Assembly: GCF_007994135.1 (NCBI RefSeq)
Contig: NZ_VLKF01000001.1
Location: 1,922,001 to 1,986,000, forward strand
Direction of reading: 5' to 3'
Source: Modestobacter roseus
Lineage (GTDB): Bacteria; Actinomycetota; Actinomycetes; Mycobacteriales; Geodermatophilaceae
Length of the DNA stretch: 64,000 nucleotides
The notes under the pieces are model-generated. The model saw only the letters and a list, made by a program, of their open reading frames with translations. It did not search any database and was not told where the DNA came from. Each line of letters begins with the position of its first letter. Positions within the stretch are counted from its first letter, which is position 1. This document shows positions 25,195 to 33,745 of the stretch, piece by piece. A program made the translations under genes and the position numbers.

Positions 25195-26354
25195 CGCTGC
25201 TCCCCGATCTCGGTGGCACGGTTGTCGGTGGCACGGTTGCCGGCCGCACGGTCCTCGGTGCCGCAGGGGTGCCAGCACGCGTACGAGTGCTCCGGCTCGT
25301 GCTCGAGGAGGGCGGGCTCCTCCAGGCACGTGTCGGTGGCGTTGGCGCAGCGCGGCCGGAAGGGGCAGCCCTTCGGCAGCGCGGCGAGGTCCGGCGGCTG
25401 ACCCGGGGTGACCGGCAGCAGCGAGTGCGGCTCCCGCTCCAGCGCGGGGATCGCCCCGAGGAGCGCCCGGGTGTAGGGCATCCGCACGTTGGCGAACAGG
25501 GTGCGGGTGGGCGCGTGCTCCACCGCCCGGCCGGCGTACATGACCACGACGTCCTGGGCGTAGCTGGCCGCCAGGCCCAGGTCGTGACTGATCATGATCA
25601 CGGCCATGCCGAGCCGCTCCTGCAGCTCGACGAGCAGGTCCATGATCTGCGCCTGGGTGGTGACGTCGAGCGCCGTGGTCGCCTCGTCCGCGATCAGCAG
25701 CCGCGGTTCGCCGGCGAGGGCGATCGCGATCATCACCCGCTGCCGCATGCCGCCCGACAGCTGGTGCGGGTACTCGTGGAAGCGCCGCTCGGGCGCCGGC
25801 AGCCGCACCAGCCGGAGCAGCTCGATGGCCCGGGCGTGGGCGCCCTTCTTGTCCAGGTCGCTGTGCGCCCGGATCGCCTCGGTGATCTGCAGGCCGATCT
25901 TCATCGTCGGGTTCAGCGACCGCGCCGGGTCCTGGAACACCATGGCGATGTCACCGCCGCGCAGCTTGCGCAGCTCCCCCTCGGAGAGCCCGAGCAGCTC
26001 CCGGCCGTCGAAGCGGATCGACCCGGTGATCTGCGCGGTGGGCGGCAGCAGGCCCATCAGCGCCCGGGAGCTGACGCTCTTGCCGGAGCCGGACTCCCCG
26101 ATGATCGCCATCATCCGGCCGGGCACCAGCTCGTAGGACAACCCGTTGACCGCCCGCACGCACCGGCCACCGCGGGTGAACTGCACCCGCAGGTCCGTCA
26201 CCTGCAGCAACGGCTCCCCCGGCACCGGGTCCGGGCGGCCGAGCGCGCCGGAGGCCGACGCACCGGGACGCGAGGCCCCGCGGTCGGAGTCGATCACCCC
26301 CGCCGTCACGTGGGTGTCCGCGACCCCGAGGGCCGCCGTCCGCTCGCCGCTCAT
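25191..26354 (-). CDS. peptide-type ABC importer, ATPase 1 (DppD/OppD-like)
   Basis: The ATG at 26354 overlaps the permease stop (ATGA) and has GGAG upstream; an in-frame ATG at 26366 is the alternative. The 387-residue protein has a ~40-residue disordered N-terminus, then Walker A GESGSGKS, FQDPARSLNPTMKIG, signature LSGGMRQRVMIAIAL, Walker B LLIADEATTALD, ISHDLGLAA, and the OppD/F C-terminal extension with GCPFRPRCANATDTCLEE. The tail ends in short repeats (NRATDNRATEI) coded by a GGTGGCACGGTT duplication at 25211-25245. With the other ATPase it drives uptake of a peptide-like or other small solute. Confidence 0.92.
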   Translation of the reverse strand: MSGERTAALGVADTHVTAGVIDSDRGASRPGASASGALGRPDPVPGEPLLQVTDLRVQFTRGGRCVRAVNGLSYELVPGRMMAIIGESGSGKSVSSRALMGLLPPTAQITGSIRFDGRELLGLSEGELRKLRGGDIAMVFQDPARSLNPTMKIGLQITEAIRAHSDLDKKGAHARAIELLRLVRLPAPERRFHEYPHQLSGGMRQRVMIAIALAGEPRLLIADEATTALDVTTQAQIMDLLVELQERLGMAVIMISHDLGLAASYAQDVVVMYAGRAVEHAPTRTLFANVRMPYTRALLGAIPALEREPHSLLPVTPGQPPDLAALPKGCPFRPRCANATDTCLEEPALLEHEPEHSYACWHPCGTEDRAAGNRATDNRATEIGEQR

Positions 26355-27238
26355 CGACCGCTCCATCGCGCCCGGAGGTTCTCCCCGAGCAGGTTGAAGG
26401 ACAGGACGGTGACCAACAGCGCCAGGCTGGGCCAGACCACGAGCATCGGCGTCGCGGAGAGGCTGAGCTGGCCGTCGGCCACCATGTTGCCCCAGCTGGG
26501 AGCCGGGGCCGGGATGCCCAGACCGAGGAAGCTCAGCGCGCCCTCGATGATGATCACGATGCCCATGCCGAGCATCGCGAAGGTGATCAGCTGCGGGGCG
26601 ATGTTGGGCGCCAGGTGCTTGAACAGCACCCGCCACCCCGGCGTCCCCGCCAGCTGGGCCGCCGCCATGAACGGCTGCTCGCGCAGCCGCAGCACCGCCG
26701 AGCGGGCCACCCGGGCCACGGCCGGGATGCTGAAGAAGGTCAGCGCGAAGATCGTGTTGACCATGCTGGGGCCGAGCGCCTGCGCCACCGCGAGGGTGAG
26801 CACCAGCGACGGGAAGGCGATCAGCACGTCGAGCACCCGCATGATCACGGTGTCCACGACGCCGCCGACGTAGCCCGACAGCGCACCGAGCGTGCCGCCG
26901 ACGACCAGGCCGAGCAGGTTGACCGTGGTGGCGATCAGCAGCGACGCCCGGCCACCGTGCAACAGCCGGGACAGGATGTCGTTGCCGTTCGGGTCGGTGC
27001 CGAGCAGGTGCCCCGGGGAACCGGCCGGCAGGTAGCTCTCCAGCACGCTCCCGCCCACCGGACGGGGCAGGCCGAGCAGCAGCGGCCCGAGGAAGCAGGC
27101 CACCACGATGAACGCGATCATCCCCGCGGGGATCCAGGTGCCCAGGTTGGCCGGGCGGCGTCGCCGGCCGGCCTCGACCTGCTCCAGGTCGACGTCCGGG
27201 CCGACGGCGGACGCGGCCGCCGGTTCAACGACTGTCAT
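26351..27238 (-). CDS. peptide-type ABC importer, permease 2 (DppC-like)
   Basis: A 295-residue inner-membrane permease with about six hydrophobic segments, the first at WIPAGMIAFIVVACFLGPLL. Typical DppC features: the HLLGTDPNGNDILSRLLHG motif before TM2, GTLGALSGYVGGVVDTVIM, FPSLVLTLAVAQALG, the EAA coupling loop around LAGTPGWRVLFKHLAPNIAP, and EGALSFLGLGIPAPAPSWG. It forms the channel with the DppB-like protein. It overlaps both neighbours (14 nt upstream, 4 nt downstream), so the operon is tightly coupled. Confidence 0.93.
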   Translation of the reverse strand: MTVVEPAAASAVGPDVDLEQVEAGRRRRPANLGTWIPAGMIAFIVVACFLGPLLLGLPRPVGGSVLESYLPAGSPGHLLGTDPNGNDILSRLLHGGRASLLIATTVNLLGLVVGGTLGALSGYVGGVVDTVIMRVLDVLIAFPSLVLTLAVAQALGPSMVNTIFALTFFSIPAVARVARSAVLRLREQPFMAAAQLAGTPGWRVLFKHLAPNIAPQLITFAMLGMGIVIIIEGALSFLGLGIPAPAPSWGNMVADGQLSLSATPMLVVWPSLALLVTVLSFNLLGENLRARWSGR

Positions 27239-28262
27239 GGCGGATCCTCGGGTCCAGGACGACGTACAGCAGGTCGACGACGAGGTTCGCGATCACCGCG
27301 ACCAGCGCGAAGATCACGACCGCGGCCTGCACGACGACGACGTCACGGGTGTTGATGGCCTGCAGCAGCATCTGGCCGATGCCCGGCAGCGCGAAGATCT
27401 GCTCGATGATCACGGTGCCGCCGATCAGCGCGCCGAGGTTCAGGCCGACGACGGTGATCAGGCCGAACGACGAGTTGCGGAACGCGTGCCTGATCAGCAC
27501 CTGCCACGGCCCGATGCCCTTGGCGCGGGCGGTGGTGACGTACTCCTCCTGCTGCATCTGGTCGACCAGGTCGCCCCGCAGGAAGCGCGCGTAGAAGCAG
27601 AACAGCGGGATGCCGATCGCCGCCGAGGGCAGGATCAGCGGCTTCAGGTTGGCCCACAGCCCGTCCTCCAGCGGCACGAACCCGATCGCCGGCAGGGCGC
27701 CGAGCTGCACGGCGAACACCAGCACCAGGAGCAGCGCCAGCACGTAGTTGGCCACCGAGAGCCCCATGGTGCTGACGAACATGCTGACCCGGTCCAGCAG
27801 GCCGTTGGGCTTGTAGGCGGCCAGCAGCGCCACCGGGATCGCCAGCGCCAGCGACACCACGAACGCCAGCAGGACCAGTTCTCCGGTCACCGGCAGCCGG
27901 TTGGCGAGCAGGTCGCCGACCGGCTGGCGGCTGACGATCGAGTTGCCCAGGTCGCCGGTGAGCGCGCCGCCCAGCCAGTCCAGGTAGCGGGAGACGCCGG
28001 ACTCGTTGAGTCCGAGCTGCTCCTCCAGCTGGGCGATGTCCTCGGGTGTGGCCTCGGGGCCGAGCAGCTGCTGGGCCGCGTTGCCGGGGATCAGGCTGAG
28101 CACCCAGAACGCCAGGATGGTGACGCCCAGCATGATCGGGATCGCCATCAACAGCCGCTTGACCACCAGCCGGAGCACCGGCGAGCTGGTCGCCCGGCTG
28201 AGCGGGGAGACCCGCGGGTCCCGGGCGACCGGGACCCGCGGGCTGGTGGTGGCCGTGGTCAC
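27225..28262 (-). CDS. peptide-type ABC importer, permease 1 (DppB-like)
   Basis: A 345-residue permease with about six membrane helices. After a ~30-residue cytoplasmic lead it shows the DppB start LVVKRLLMAIPIMLGVTILA, a periplasmic stretch with GLNESGVSRYLDWLGGALTG and DLGNSIVSRQPVGDLLANRL, the EAA loop YVTTARAKGIGPWQVLIRHA, and VIIEQIFALPGIGQMLLQAI. The first gene of the operon (solute-binding protein) overlaps its start by 4 nt. Cytoplasmic membrane; channel partner of the DppC-like protein. Confidence 0.93.
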   Translation of the reverse strand: MTTATTSPRVPVARDPRVSPLSRATSSPVLRLVVKRLLMAIPIMLGVTILAFWVLSLIPGNAAQQLLGPEATPEDIAQLEEQLGLNESGVSRYLDWLGGALTGDLGNSIVSRQPVGDLLANRLPVTGELVLLAFVVSLALAIPVALLAAYKPNGLLDRVSMFVSTMGLSVANYVLALLLVLVFAVQLGALPAIGFVPLEDGLWANLKPLILPSAAIGIPLFCFYARFLRGDLVDQMQQEEYVTTARAKGIGPWQVLIRHAFRNSSFGLITVVGLNLGALIGGTVIIEQIFALPGIGQMLLQAINTRDVVVVQAAVVIFALVAVIANLVVDLLYVVLDPRIRHDSR

Positions 28263-29872
28263 TGCTCCTGCCAGACCTCGTCCCAGATGACCCCGGCGTT
28301 GACCAGGATCGGCGGGATCTTGGTGGTGATGCCCGGCCCGTACACGCCCTGCGCCGAGAGGTTGGCGGGGGCGAAGGCCAGACCGAACGGTGCGTAGAAG
28401 TTCTCCGCGATGAGCTCACCGGCCTGCCGGTAGAGGTCTTCCCGCTCGCCCTCGTCGACCGTGGCGGCCGCGTCGTTCAGCAGCTGGTCCAGCTCCGGGT
28501 CGTTCACCCCGCTGTAGGGGACGCCGGAGGCGAAGCGGAAGCCGACGCCGACACCGGCGGCCGGGTCCCAGGCGCCGGCGGTCTGCAGCATCGCCTGCCA
28601 CTGCCCGCCGGTGAACTCCTGGATGACGCCGGAGAGCTGGTAGTCGTTGATCTCCACGTCGATCCCGGCCTCCTCCCACTGCGTCTGCAGGGCGGTGTTG
28701 ATCTGGGTGGCGACGTAGTTGCTGATCGTGCCGAGCCGGACGGTCAGCCCGCCGAGCTCGTCCACCAGCTCCTTGGCCCGGTCGAGGTCGTACTCCGGGT
28801 AGCCCTCGATCTCCGGCTGGTGGAACTTGCCGCCGGGGCCGGTGAAGCTCTGGCTCACGTCGTACTTGCCGCCGAAGATGCCCTCGTTGATCGCCTCGAA
28901 GTCGGTGGCCCGGTAGATGGCCTCCCGCGCCCGGACGTCGTCGAAGGGGGCGATCGCGGTGTTCAGCTGGATGACGTACGGCGACGTCGCCGGCTGGATC
29001 GTGACCTGCATCTGGCCACTGGACTGCGCCTGGTCGAGCAGCGGGGTGGTGTTCAGGCCCTCGTACACCTGGGCCTGACCGGCCTGCAGCGCCTGGTAGG
29101 CGGGCTGGTCACCGCCGATGGACTGGAAGGTGAGCCCGTCCAGGTAGGGCAGGCCCTCCTTGAAGTAGTTCTCGTTCTTCTCCAGCTCGAGCTTGGAGCT
29201 CAGCTGGTTGGAGACGACGGTGAACGGGCCGGCGCCGACCGGGTTGATGGCGAAGTCGTCCTCGCCCTGCGCCTCGACCGCGGCGGGGCTGGCGATCCAG
29301 TTCACGTTGCTGGCCGGGAAGGAGGCGAGGATCGCCGGGTAGGGGCGGGTGAACGTCAGCCGGATGGTCAGCGGGTCGAGCACCTCGATGCCGTTCTCGG
29401 CCAGCGGCCAGGTCGGCTTGCAGGTGCAGGGGTTCGAGAGGTCGCGCTCCCAGTTCCAGCGCACGGCCTCGGCGTCCAGCGGCGTGCCGTCGCTGAACTC
29501 GATGCCCTCGCGGAGCGTCACCGTGAACTGGGTGCCGTCCTCGGAGATCTCGTAGCTCTCCGCCTGGTTGGGGGTGACCTCGGCGTTGCTGCCGTCGTCG
29601 TCCGCCGTCAGCAGGAACAGCCCACCGAAGATCGCCTGGTTCATGGCGATGTTCGAGCCACCCGTGGTGTTGGTGGCCGGGTCCAGTCCGGCCGGCCAGG
29701 AGCCGGCGAAGGCTGCGTCCTCCAGGACGGTGATCTCGCCACCGCTCACCGGGTCACCGGCCGGGGCTGCGCTCCCACCGGCCGCTGGGGTGGAACCGCC
29801 GTCACCGCCACCACAGGCCGTGACCAGCATCAGGGCCGCGGCGACCGGGGCCAGTCTCATCATTCGTCTCAC
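28259..29872 (-). CDS. ABC importer solute-binding lipoprotein (family 5)
   Basis: A 537-residue extracytoplasmic solute-binding protein of the peptide/nickel (SBP_bac_5) family. It has a lipoprotein signal, LAPVAAALMLVTAC with the lipidated Cys at residue 20, then a Gly/Ala-rich linker. Family marks include TLREGIEFSDGTPLDAEAVR, LTIRLTFTRPYPAILASFPA, PVGAGPFTV and VRAREAIYRATDF. It captures the solute outside the membrane and hands it to the DppB/C-like channel. The genes on both sides are catabolic rather than peptidase genes, so the ligand may not be a peptide. First gene of the operon, with ~480 nt of upstream DNA. Confidence 0.92.
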   Translation of the reverse strand: MRRMMRLAPVAAALMLVTACGGGDGGSTPAAGGSAAPAGDPVSGGEITVLEDAAFAGSWPAGLDPATNTTGGSNIAMNQAIFGGLFLLTADDDGSNAEVTPNQAESYEISEDGTQFTVTLREGIEFSDGTPLDAEAVRWNWERDLSNPCTCKPTWPLAENGIEVLDPLTIRLTFTRPYPAILASFPASNVNWIASPAAVEAQGEDDFAINPVGAGPFTVVSNQLSSKLELEKNENYFKEGLPYLDGLTFQSIGGDQPAYQALQAGQAQVYEGLNTTPLLDQAQSSGQMQVTIQPATSPYVIQLNTAIAPFDDVRAREAIYRATDFEAINEGIFGGKYDVSQSFTGPGGKFHQPEIEGYPEYDLDRAKELVDELGGLTVRLGTISNYVATQINTALQTQWEEAGIDVEINDYQLSGVIQEFTGGQWQAMLQTAGAWDPAAGVGVGFRFASGVPYSGVNDPELDQLLNDAAATVDEGEREDLYRQAGELIAENFYAPFGLAFAPANLSAQGVYGPGITTKIPPILVNAGVIWDEVWQEQ

Positions 29873-30292
29873 GTGGGTGCTCCCGCTTCAGAAGGCGTCG
29901 TTGGCTGCGCGGATCCGGCGGATCGCCGGTGAGCCTCGGTGCTGCGTGCAGCAGGCCGGGCCTAGTGACCGGGCTCACTGCGTTGGACCCAATCTCCCGT
30001 GGCGGGGGCCACACGAGGCCCGCCGCTTCCGTCGTACGGGAGAGAAACTGCCCCCCTCGGCGACCGCTCCGGAGCAGGATCACGAGGGGGTCACGAGGGG
30101 GTCACGAGACGGTCGACGACGAGGTCGCGGCGTGGCCACGGACCGCCTCCTCGGGCGCCACGACGAGGCGCCGGCGGGGGTTGAGCCGCACGACCTGACG
30201 GTGAGCCGCGCCGTGGCACGGCTCCCCGTCGGGTGCAGCGGGTCAACCCGGTCAGCGGCGCCGCCACGGACCGGAGCCAGCCGTGGAACGCA
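29873..30292. other. upstream region of the ABC importer operon with direct repeats
   Basis: No gene is supported in this ~420-nt stretch. It contains two perfect 11-bp units TCACGAGGGGG (30080-30090, 30091-30101) and a third partial TCACGAG (30102-30108). The 11-bp period places the sites on one face of the helix, as for cooperative regulator binding. It lies some 210 nt before the importer's first start codon. Confidence 0.45.
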
Positions 30293-30327
30293 CCGGGCCC
30301 CGTCCGCGGGTGGCGGACGGGGCCCGG
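30293..30327 (-). terminator. strong terminator hairpin
   Basis: CCGGGCCCCGTCCGC (30293-30307) pairs perfectly with GCGGACGGGGCCCGG (30313-30327), 5-nt loop, 26 nt past the amidohydrolase stop at 30353. It closes the catabolic run that ends there. Confidence 0.75.
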
Positions 30328-30352
30328 CAGGCTCGGGGGCAGGGGAGGCGGC

Positions 30353-31354
30353 TCAGGGGTGGTCGATCCCCAGCCAGCGGAACGCGTTGCCGCTCATCAC
30401 GTCGGCGAGGTCCTCGGGCGGCAGGTCCAGCGTGCGCAGGGTGCGCCCGGCCGGGTCCTCACGCAGCATCGCCGGGAAGTCCGAGCCGACCAGCAACCGG
30501 TCGGCACCGAGGTAGTCGACGAGGAACCGCAGCGCGCGGCGGTCGAAGACCATCGAGTCGTACCAGAACCGGCGGGCCAGCTCGACCGGCGAGGGCCCGT
30601 CGTCGTGCATCACCGCGCGGGTCAGGTCGACCGGCTCCTCGTTCCACGAGCCACCCCAGAAGTACTGGGCCCGCGGCAGCATCAGCGGGAACCCACCGGC
30701 CGCGTGGCTGAACGAGATGCGCAGGTCCGGGCAGGCCTTCGCCGTCCCCCCGGTCACCATCGAGCCGGCCGCGAAGGCGCCCTCCACGCCGACGACGTAG
30801 GTGCCCATCGCCGACATGGGCAGCCGCTCCGACGGGCTGGGCATGGCGTGCACGAACACCGACAGGCCCAGCCGCTCGACCTCGGTGAAGAAGGGCAGGA
30901 ACTGCTCGTGGCCGATCGACTTCCCCAGCACGTTGGAGGCGATCTCCACCCCCAGCAGCCCCTGGTCCTTGATCGCCTTGAGCTCGGCGGTGGCGGCGTC
31001 GGGGTCCTGCATCGGCACCATGCCCAGCCCCTTGAGCCGGTCCGGCACGGCAGCGCAGAGCTGGGCGGTGGCCTCGTTCACCCAGCGGGCCAGGGACAGC
31101 CCGTCGCCGGCGGGGAGGTCGTACTTCAGCAGCGGCGGCATCGGGCTGAGCACCTCGACGTCCACCCCGGAGGCGTCCTGCTCCTGGATGCGCCGCTCGG
31201 CGTCGAAGAAGGCGTCCCGGGCGGTGAAGCGCATCGCGCCGAAGACCAGGGTGCGCGCGGTGTCGCCGTCGACCGGCTCCATCCGGGGGAAGCACTCCGG
31301 GGCGTCGGCCGGGTAGTCGCGGGGCAGCAGGTGGGCGTGCGCGTCGACGAGCAC
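30353..31354 (-). CDS. ACMSD-type amidohydrolase/decarboxylase
   Basis: A 333-residue amidohydrolase-2 family protein with the classic metal site: HxH in LVDAHAHLLP, His in LSVFVHAMPS, His in ISFSHAAGGFPL and Asp in LLVGSDFPAML. ERRIQEQDASGVDVEVLSP and WVNEATAQLCAAVPDRLKGL are typical of ACMSD and related beta-keto-acid decarboxylases. It starts 10 nt after the zinc dehydrogenase and is the last gene before a strong terminator. Decarboxylation or hydration of an unsaturated acid in the pathway formed by the neighbouring dehydrogenases is likely. Confidence 0.88.
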   Translation of the reverse strand: MLVDAHAHLLPRDYPADAPECFPRMEPVDGDTARTLVFGAMRFTARDAFFDAERRIQEQDASGVDVEVLSPMPPLLKYDLPAGDGLSLARWVNEATAQLCAAVPDRLKGLGMVPMQDPDAATAELKAIKDQGLLGVEIASNVLGKSIGHEQFLPFFTEVERLGLSVFVHAMPSPSERLPMSAMGTYVVGVEGAFAAGSMVTGGTAKACPDLRISFSHAAGGFPLMLPRAQYFWGGSWNEEPVDLTRAVMHDDGPSPVELARRFWYDSMVFDRRALRFLVDYLGADRLLVGSDFPAMLREDPAGRTLRTLDLPPEDLADVMSGNAFRWLGIDHP

Positions 31355-31364
31355 GGGTGCCTCC

Positions 31365-32471
31365 TCAGGCGGAGAGGTTGGGGTGGACCGACACGTGCAC
31401 CGGGAGCTCCCCCGGCACCTCGCCGGCGAGGGTCTCGATGGCCAGGGCGGTGTCGTCGAGGCCGAAGGTGTGGGTGTGCAGCTTCTCCAGCGGGAAGCGG
31501 CCGGACTCGATCAGCGCGATCGCGGCCTCCTGGCCGGCGAAGTCGACGCCGAACGCGCCCTTGACGACCAGCCCGCGGTTGATGATCAGGTCGGTGCTCA
31601 GCGGGATCTCCCGGCCGCCCTTCAGCCCGGCGAGCACCACGGTGCCGCCGAACCGGGCGACCTTGAGCGCGTCGGTGACCGGGCCGGCGGCCATCGGGGT
31701 GAGCTCCAGGACGACGTCGGCCAGCTCGCCGTCGGTGATCTCCCGGACCCGCTCGACGACGTCCTCGCCGTCCTCCCCCACCACGACGGTGTGGTCGGCG
31801 CCGAACTCCCGGGCGAGCGCGAGCTTGTGCTCGTCGGCGGCCAGGCCGGTGACGATGACCGTCCCGGCACCGGCGGCCTTGGCCGCGATCACCGAGGCGA
31901 TGCCGCGCTGGCCGGCGCCGAGCACCACGACGGTGTCCCCGAGGCCGATGCCGCCCAGGTGCACGGCCCAGCGGACGCCGGCGCCCAGCGGGTTGAACAT
32001 GACCGCGATCTCCGCGGGGATGGTCGCGTCGATCTTGTGCAGCACGGAGTTCGGCGTCAGGTAGAGGTGCTCGGCGAAGCCGCCGAACAGGCTGGGCTCG
32101 ACGTCCACCCCGGTGACCCCGTGCCCGAGCGTCCGGTTCGGGCAGGCCTGGTAGTGCCCGGTGAGGCACTTCGCGCAGGCCCGGCAGGGGACGATGACCT
32201 CCAGCGCGACCCGGTCGCCGACCTGCACGCCCCACCGCTCGGCCGCGCGGTCACCGATCTCCTCGACGATCCCCATCGGCTCGTGGCCGGGGACGAAGTC
32301 GCCGCGGCTCATCGACATGTGGCCCTTGTAGGTCTCCACGTCGCTGCCGCAGATGCCGTTGGCCTCCACGCGCAGCAGCCCGTCGTCGGCGCCGATCCGC
32401 GGTCGGGGGAAGTCCCGCAGCTCCATCTTGCGGGGCCCGGTCTGGACCATCGCGCGCACGCTGTCGCTCAT
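31365..32471 (-). CDS. zinc-dependent alcohol dehydrogenase (MDR)
   Basis: A 368-residue zinc MDR. The catalytic zinc ligands appear in ANGICGSDVETYKGH (Cys) and VPGHEPMGIVEEIG (His-Glu); the structural zinc loop is CRACAKCLTGHYQAC with four Cys. The Rossmann part reads GDTVVVLGAGQRGIASVIAA then VIVTGLAADEHKLALAREFG, with ADVVLELTPMAAGP. It is closest in style to threonine/sorbitol-type dehydrogenases and would oxidise a secondary alcohol with NAD(P). It pairs with the amidohydrolase 10 nt downstream. A strong hairpin (32515-32548) separates it from the NDMA-dependent dehydrogenase upstream, so it may have its own promoter. Confidence 0.9.
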   Translation of the reverse strand: MSDSVRAMVQTGPRKMELRDFPRPRIGADDGLLRVEANGICGSDVETYKGHMSMSRGDFVPGHEPMGIVEEIGDRAAERWGVQVGDRVALEVIVPCRACAKCLTGHYQACPNRTLGHGVTGVDVEPSLFGGFAEHLYLTPNSVLHKIDATIPAEIAVMFNPLGAGVRWAVHLGGIGLGDTVVVLGAGQRGIASVIAAKAAGAGTVIVTGLAADEHKLALAREFGADHTVVVGEDGEDVVERVREITDGELADVVLELTPMAAGPVTDALKVARFGGTVVLAGLKGGREIPLSTDLIINRGLVVKGAFGVDFAGQEAAIALIESGRFPLEKLHTHTFGLDDTALAIETLAGEVPGELPVHVSVHPNLSA

Positions 32472-32514
32472 CGCTCTCCTCGAGCTCTGGCCGGCGCGCG
32501 GACGCGCCGGGTCG

Positions 32515-32548
32515 CCGGTGCCGCCCGGCAGCAGCCGGGCGGCACCGG
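32515..32548 (-). terminator. hairpin between two dehydrogenase genes
   Basis: CCGGTGCCGCCCGG (32515-32528) pairs perfectly with CCGGGCGGCACCGG (32535-32548), 6-nt loop, 22 nt past the stop at 32570. It splits the minus-strand run into two likely transcripts or attenuates the second. Confidence 0.65.
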
Positions 32549-32569
32549 ACGTGGGTGTCCGGCGCGGGG

Positions 32570-33685
32570 TCAGTCGTGGACGATGACGCCGCGGATGTTC
32601 TTGCCGTCGTTGAGGTCCTGGTAGGCCTGGTTGACCTCGTCGAGGGCGTAGGTGCGGGTGACCAGCTCGTCGAGCTTGAGGTCACCGGCGCGGTAGAGGC
32701 CCAGCAGCTTCGGGATGTCGTAGAGCGGGTTGCAGTCGCCGAACAGCGCGCCGCGGACCTGGCGCTGGTAGCCGATGAGCGCGCCGGCGTGGAAGTGCAC
32801 GGCCTTCTCGGTCAGCTTGCCGACGCCGGTGATGGTCACCTTGCCGCCCTTGCCGGTCATCTGGACCGCGGAGTTGACGATCTCCTCGGTGACGACGCCC
32901 GGGGTGAGGATGGCGTGGTCGGCCAGCTGGCCCCACGTCGTCTCCACCACGAAGTCGTGCGCCTCCTTCGCCGAGGCGAAGGCGTGCGTGGCGCCGAAGA
33001 CGGTCGCCATCTCCCGCTTGAACTCCACCGGGTCGACGACGACGACGTTCTTGGCGCCGGCGTACCGGGCGCCCTGCACGGCGTTGCTGCCCACGCCGCC
33101 GGAGCCGAAGACGACGACGGTGTCCCCGGGCTTGACGCCGGCGGCGTAGACCGCCGAGCCCCAGCCGGTGGGCACACCGCAGCCGACCAGGCTGGCGACC
33201 TCGAAGGGGATGTCGTCGGCCAGCGGCACGACCGCCCACTCCGAGACCACCGCGTACTGCGAGAAGGTGCCCAGCGAGCAGAAGCCGCCCAGGTCCTCGT
33301 CGCCCAGGTGGAACCGGAACGTGCCGTCGAGGAACATGCCGCTGCCGGCGTTGAGGCCCTTGACGCACATGTTCTGGTGGCCGGTCGAGCAGGGCCGGCA
33401 GGCCCCGCAGGCGGGGATGTAGGAGCAGATCACCCGGTCGCCGGGCTTGACCCGGCGGACGTCGGGGCCGACCGACTCGACGACCCCGGCGCCCTCGTGG
33501 CCGCCGACCATCGGGAAGCGCACCGGGGCGTCGCCCTGGGTGATGTGGTCGTCGGAGTGGCACAGCCCGGAGGCGGCGAACTTGACCCGGACCTCGTGGG
33601 CCTTGGGGTCGTCCAGCTGCAGGTCGACCATCTCCCAGCCGATGTGCGGCCCGCGGGCGATGGCGGCGTGCGTGGTGATGCTCAT
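32570..33685 (-). CDS. NDMA-dependent (mycofactocin-type) alcohol dehydrogenase 1
   Basis: A 371-residue zinc MDR that matches the Rxyl_3153-type NDMA-dependent alcohol dehydrogenases: AASGLCHSDDHITQGDAP, GHEGAGVVESVG, a structural zinc loop CGACRPCSTGHQNMC, the long GFCSLGTFSQYAVVSEW region, VGCGVPTGWGSAVYAAGV, VFGSGGVGSNAVQGARYAGA and VVDPVEFKREMA. Members hold NAD(H) tightly and pass electrons to mycofactocin rather than exchanging free NADH (family knowledge). A close paralogue at 35236-36345 and an aldehyde dehydrogenase lie in the same unit. No mycofactocin biosynthesis gene is in the window. Oxidises an alcohol to the aldehyde; the substrate is unknown. Confidence 0.9.
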   Translation of the reverse strand: MSITTHAAIARGPHIGWEMVDLQLDDPKAHEVRVKFAASGLCHSDDHITQGDAPVRFPMVGGHEGAGVVESVGPDVRRVKPGDRVICSYIPACGACRPCSTGHQNMCVKGLNAGSGMFLDGTFRFHLGDEDLGGFCSLGTFSQYAVVSEWAVVPLADDIPFEVASLVGCGVPTGWGSAVYAAGVKPGDTVVVFGSGGVGSNAVQGARYAGAKNVVVVDPVEFKREMATVFGATHAFASAKEAHDFVVETTWGQLADHAILTPGVVTEEIVNSAVQMTGKGGKVTITGVGKLTEKAVHFHAGALIGYQRQVRGALFGDCNPLYDIPKLLGLYRAGDLKLDELVTRTYALDEVNQAYQDLNDGKNIRGVIVHD

Positions 33686-33745
33686 CGGGATGCCTCCCTG
33701 GAGGGGTGGACTGGGGCGGGGCGGGCGGGGCCGGAGAGGCAGAGG

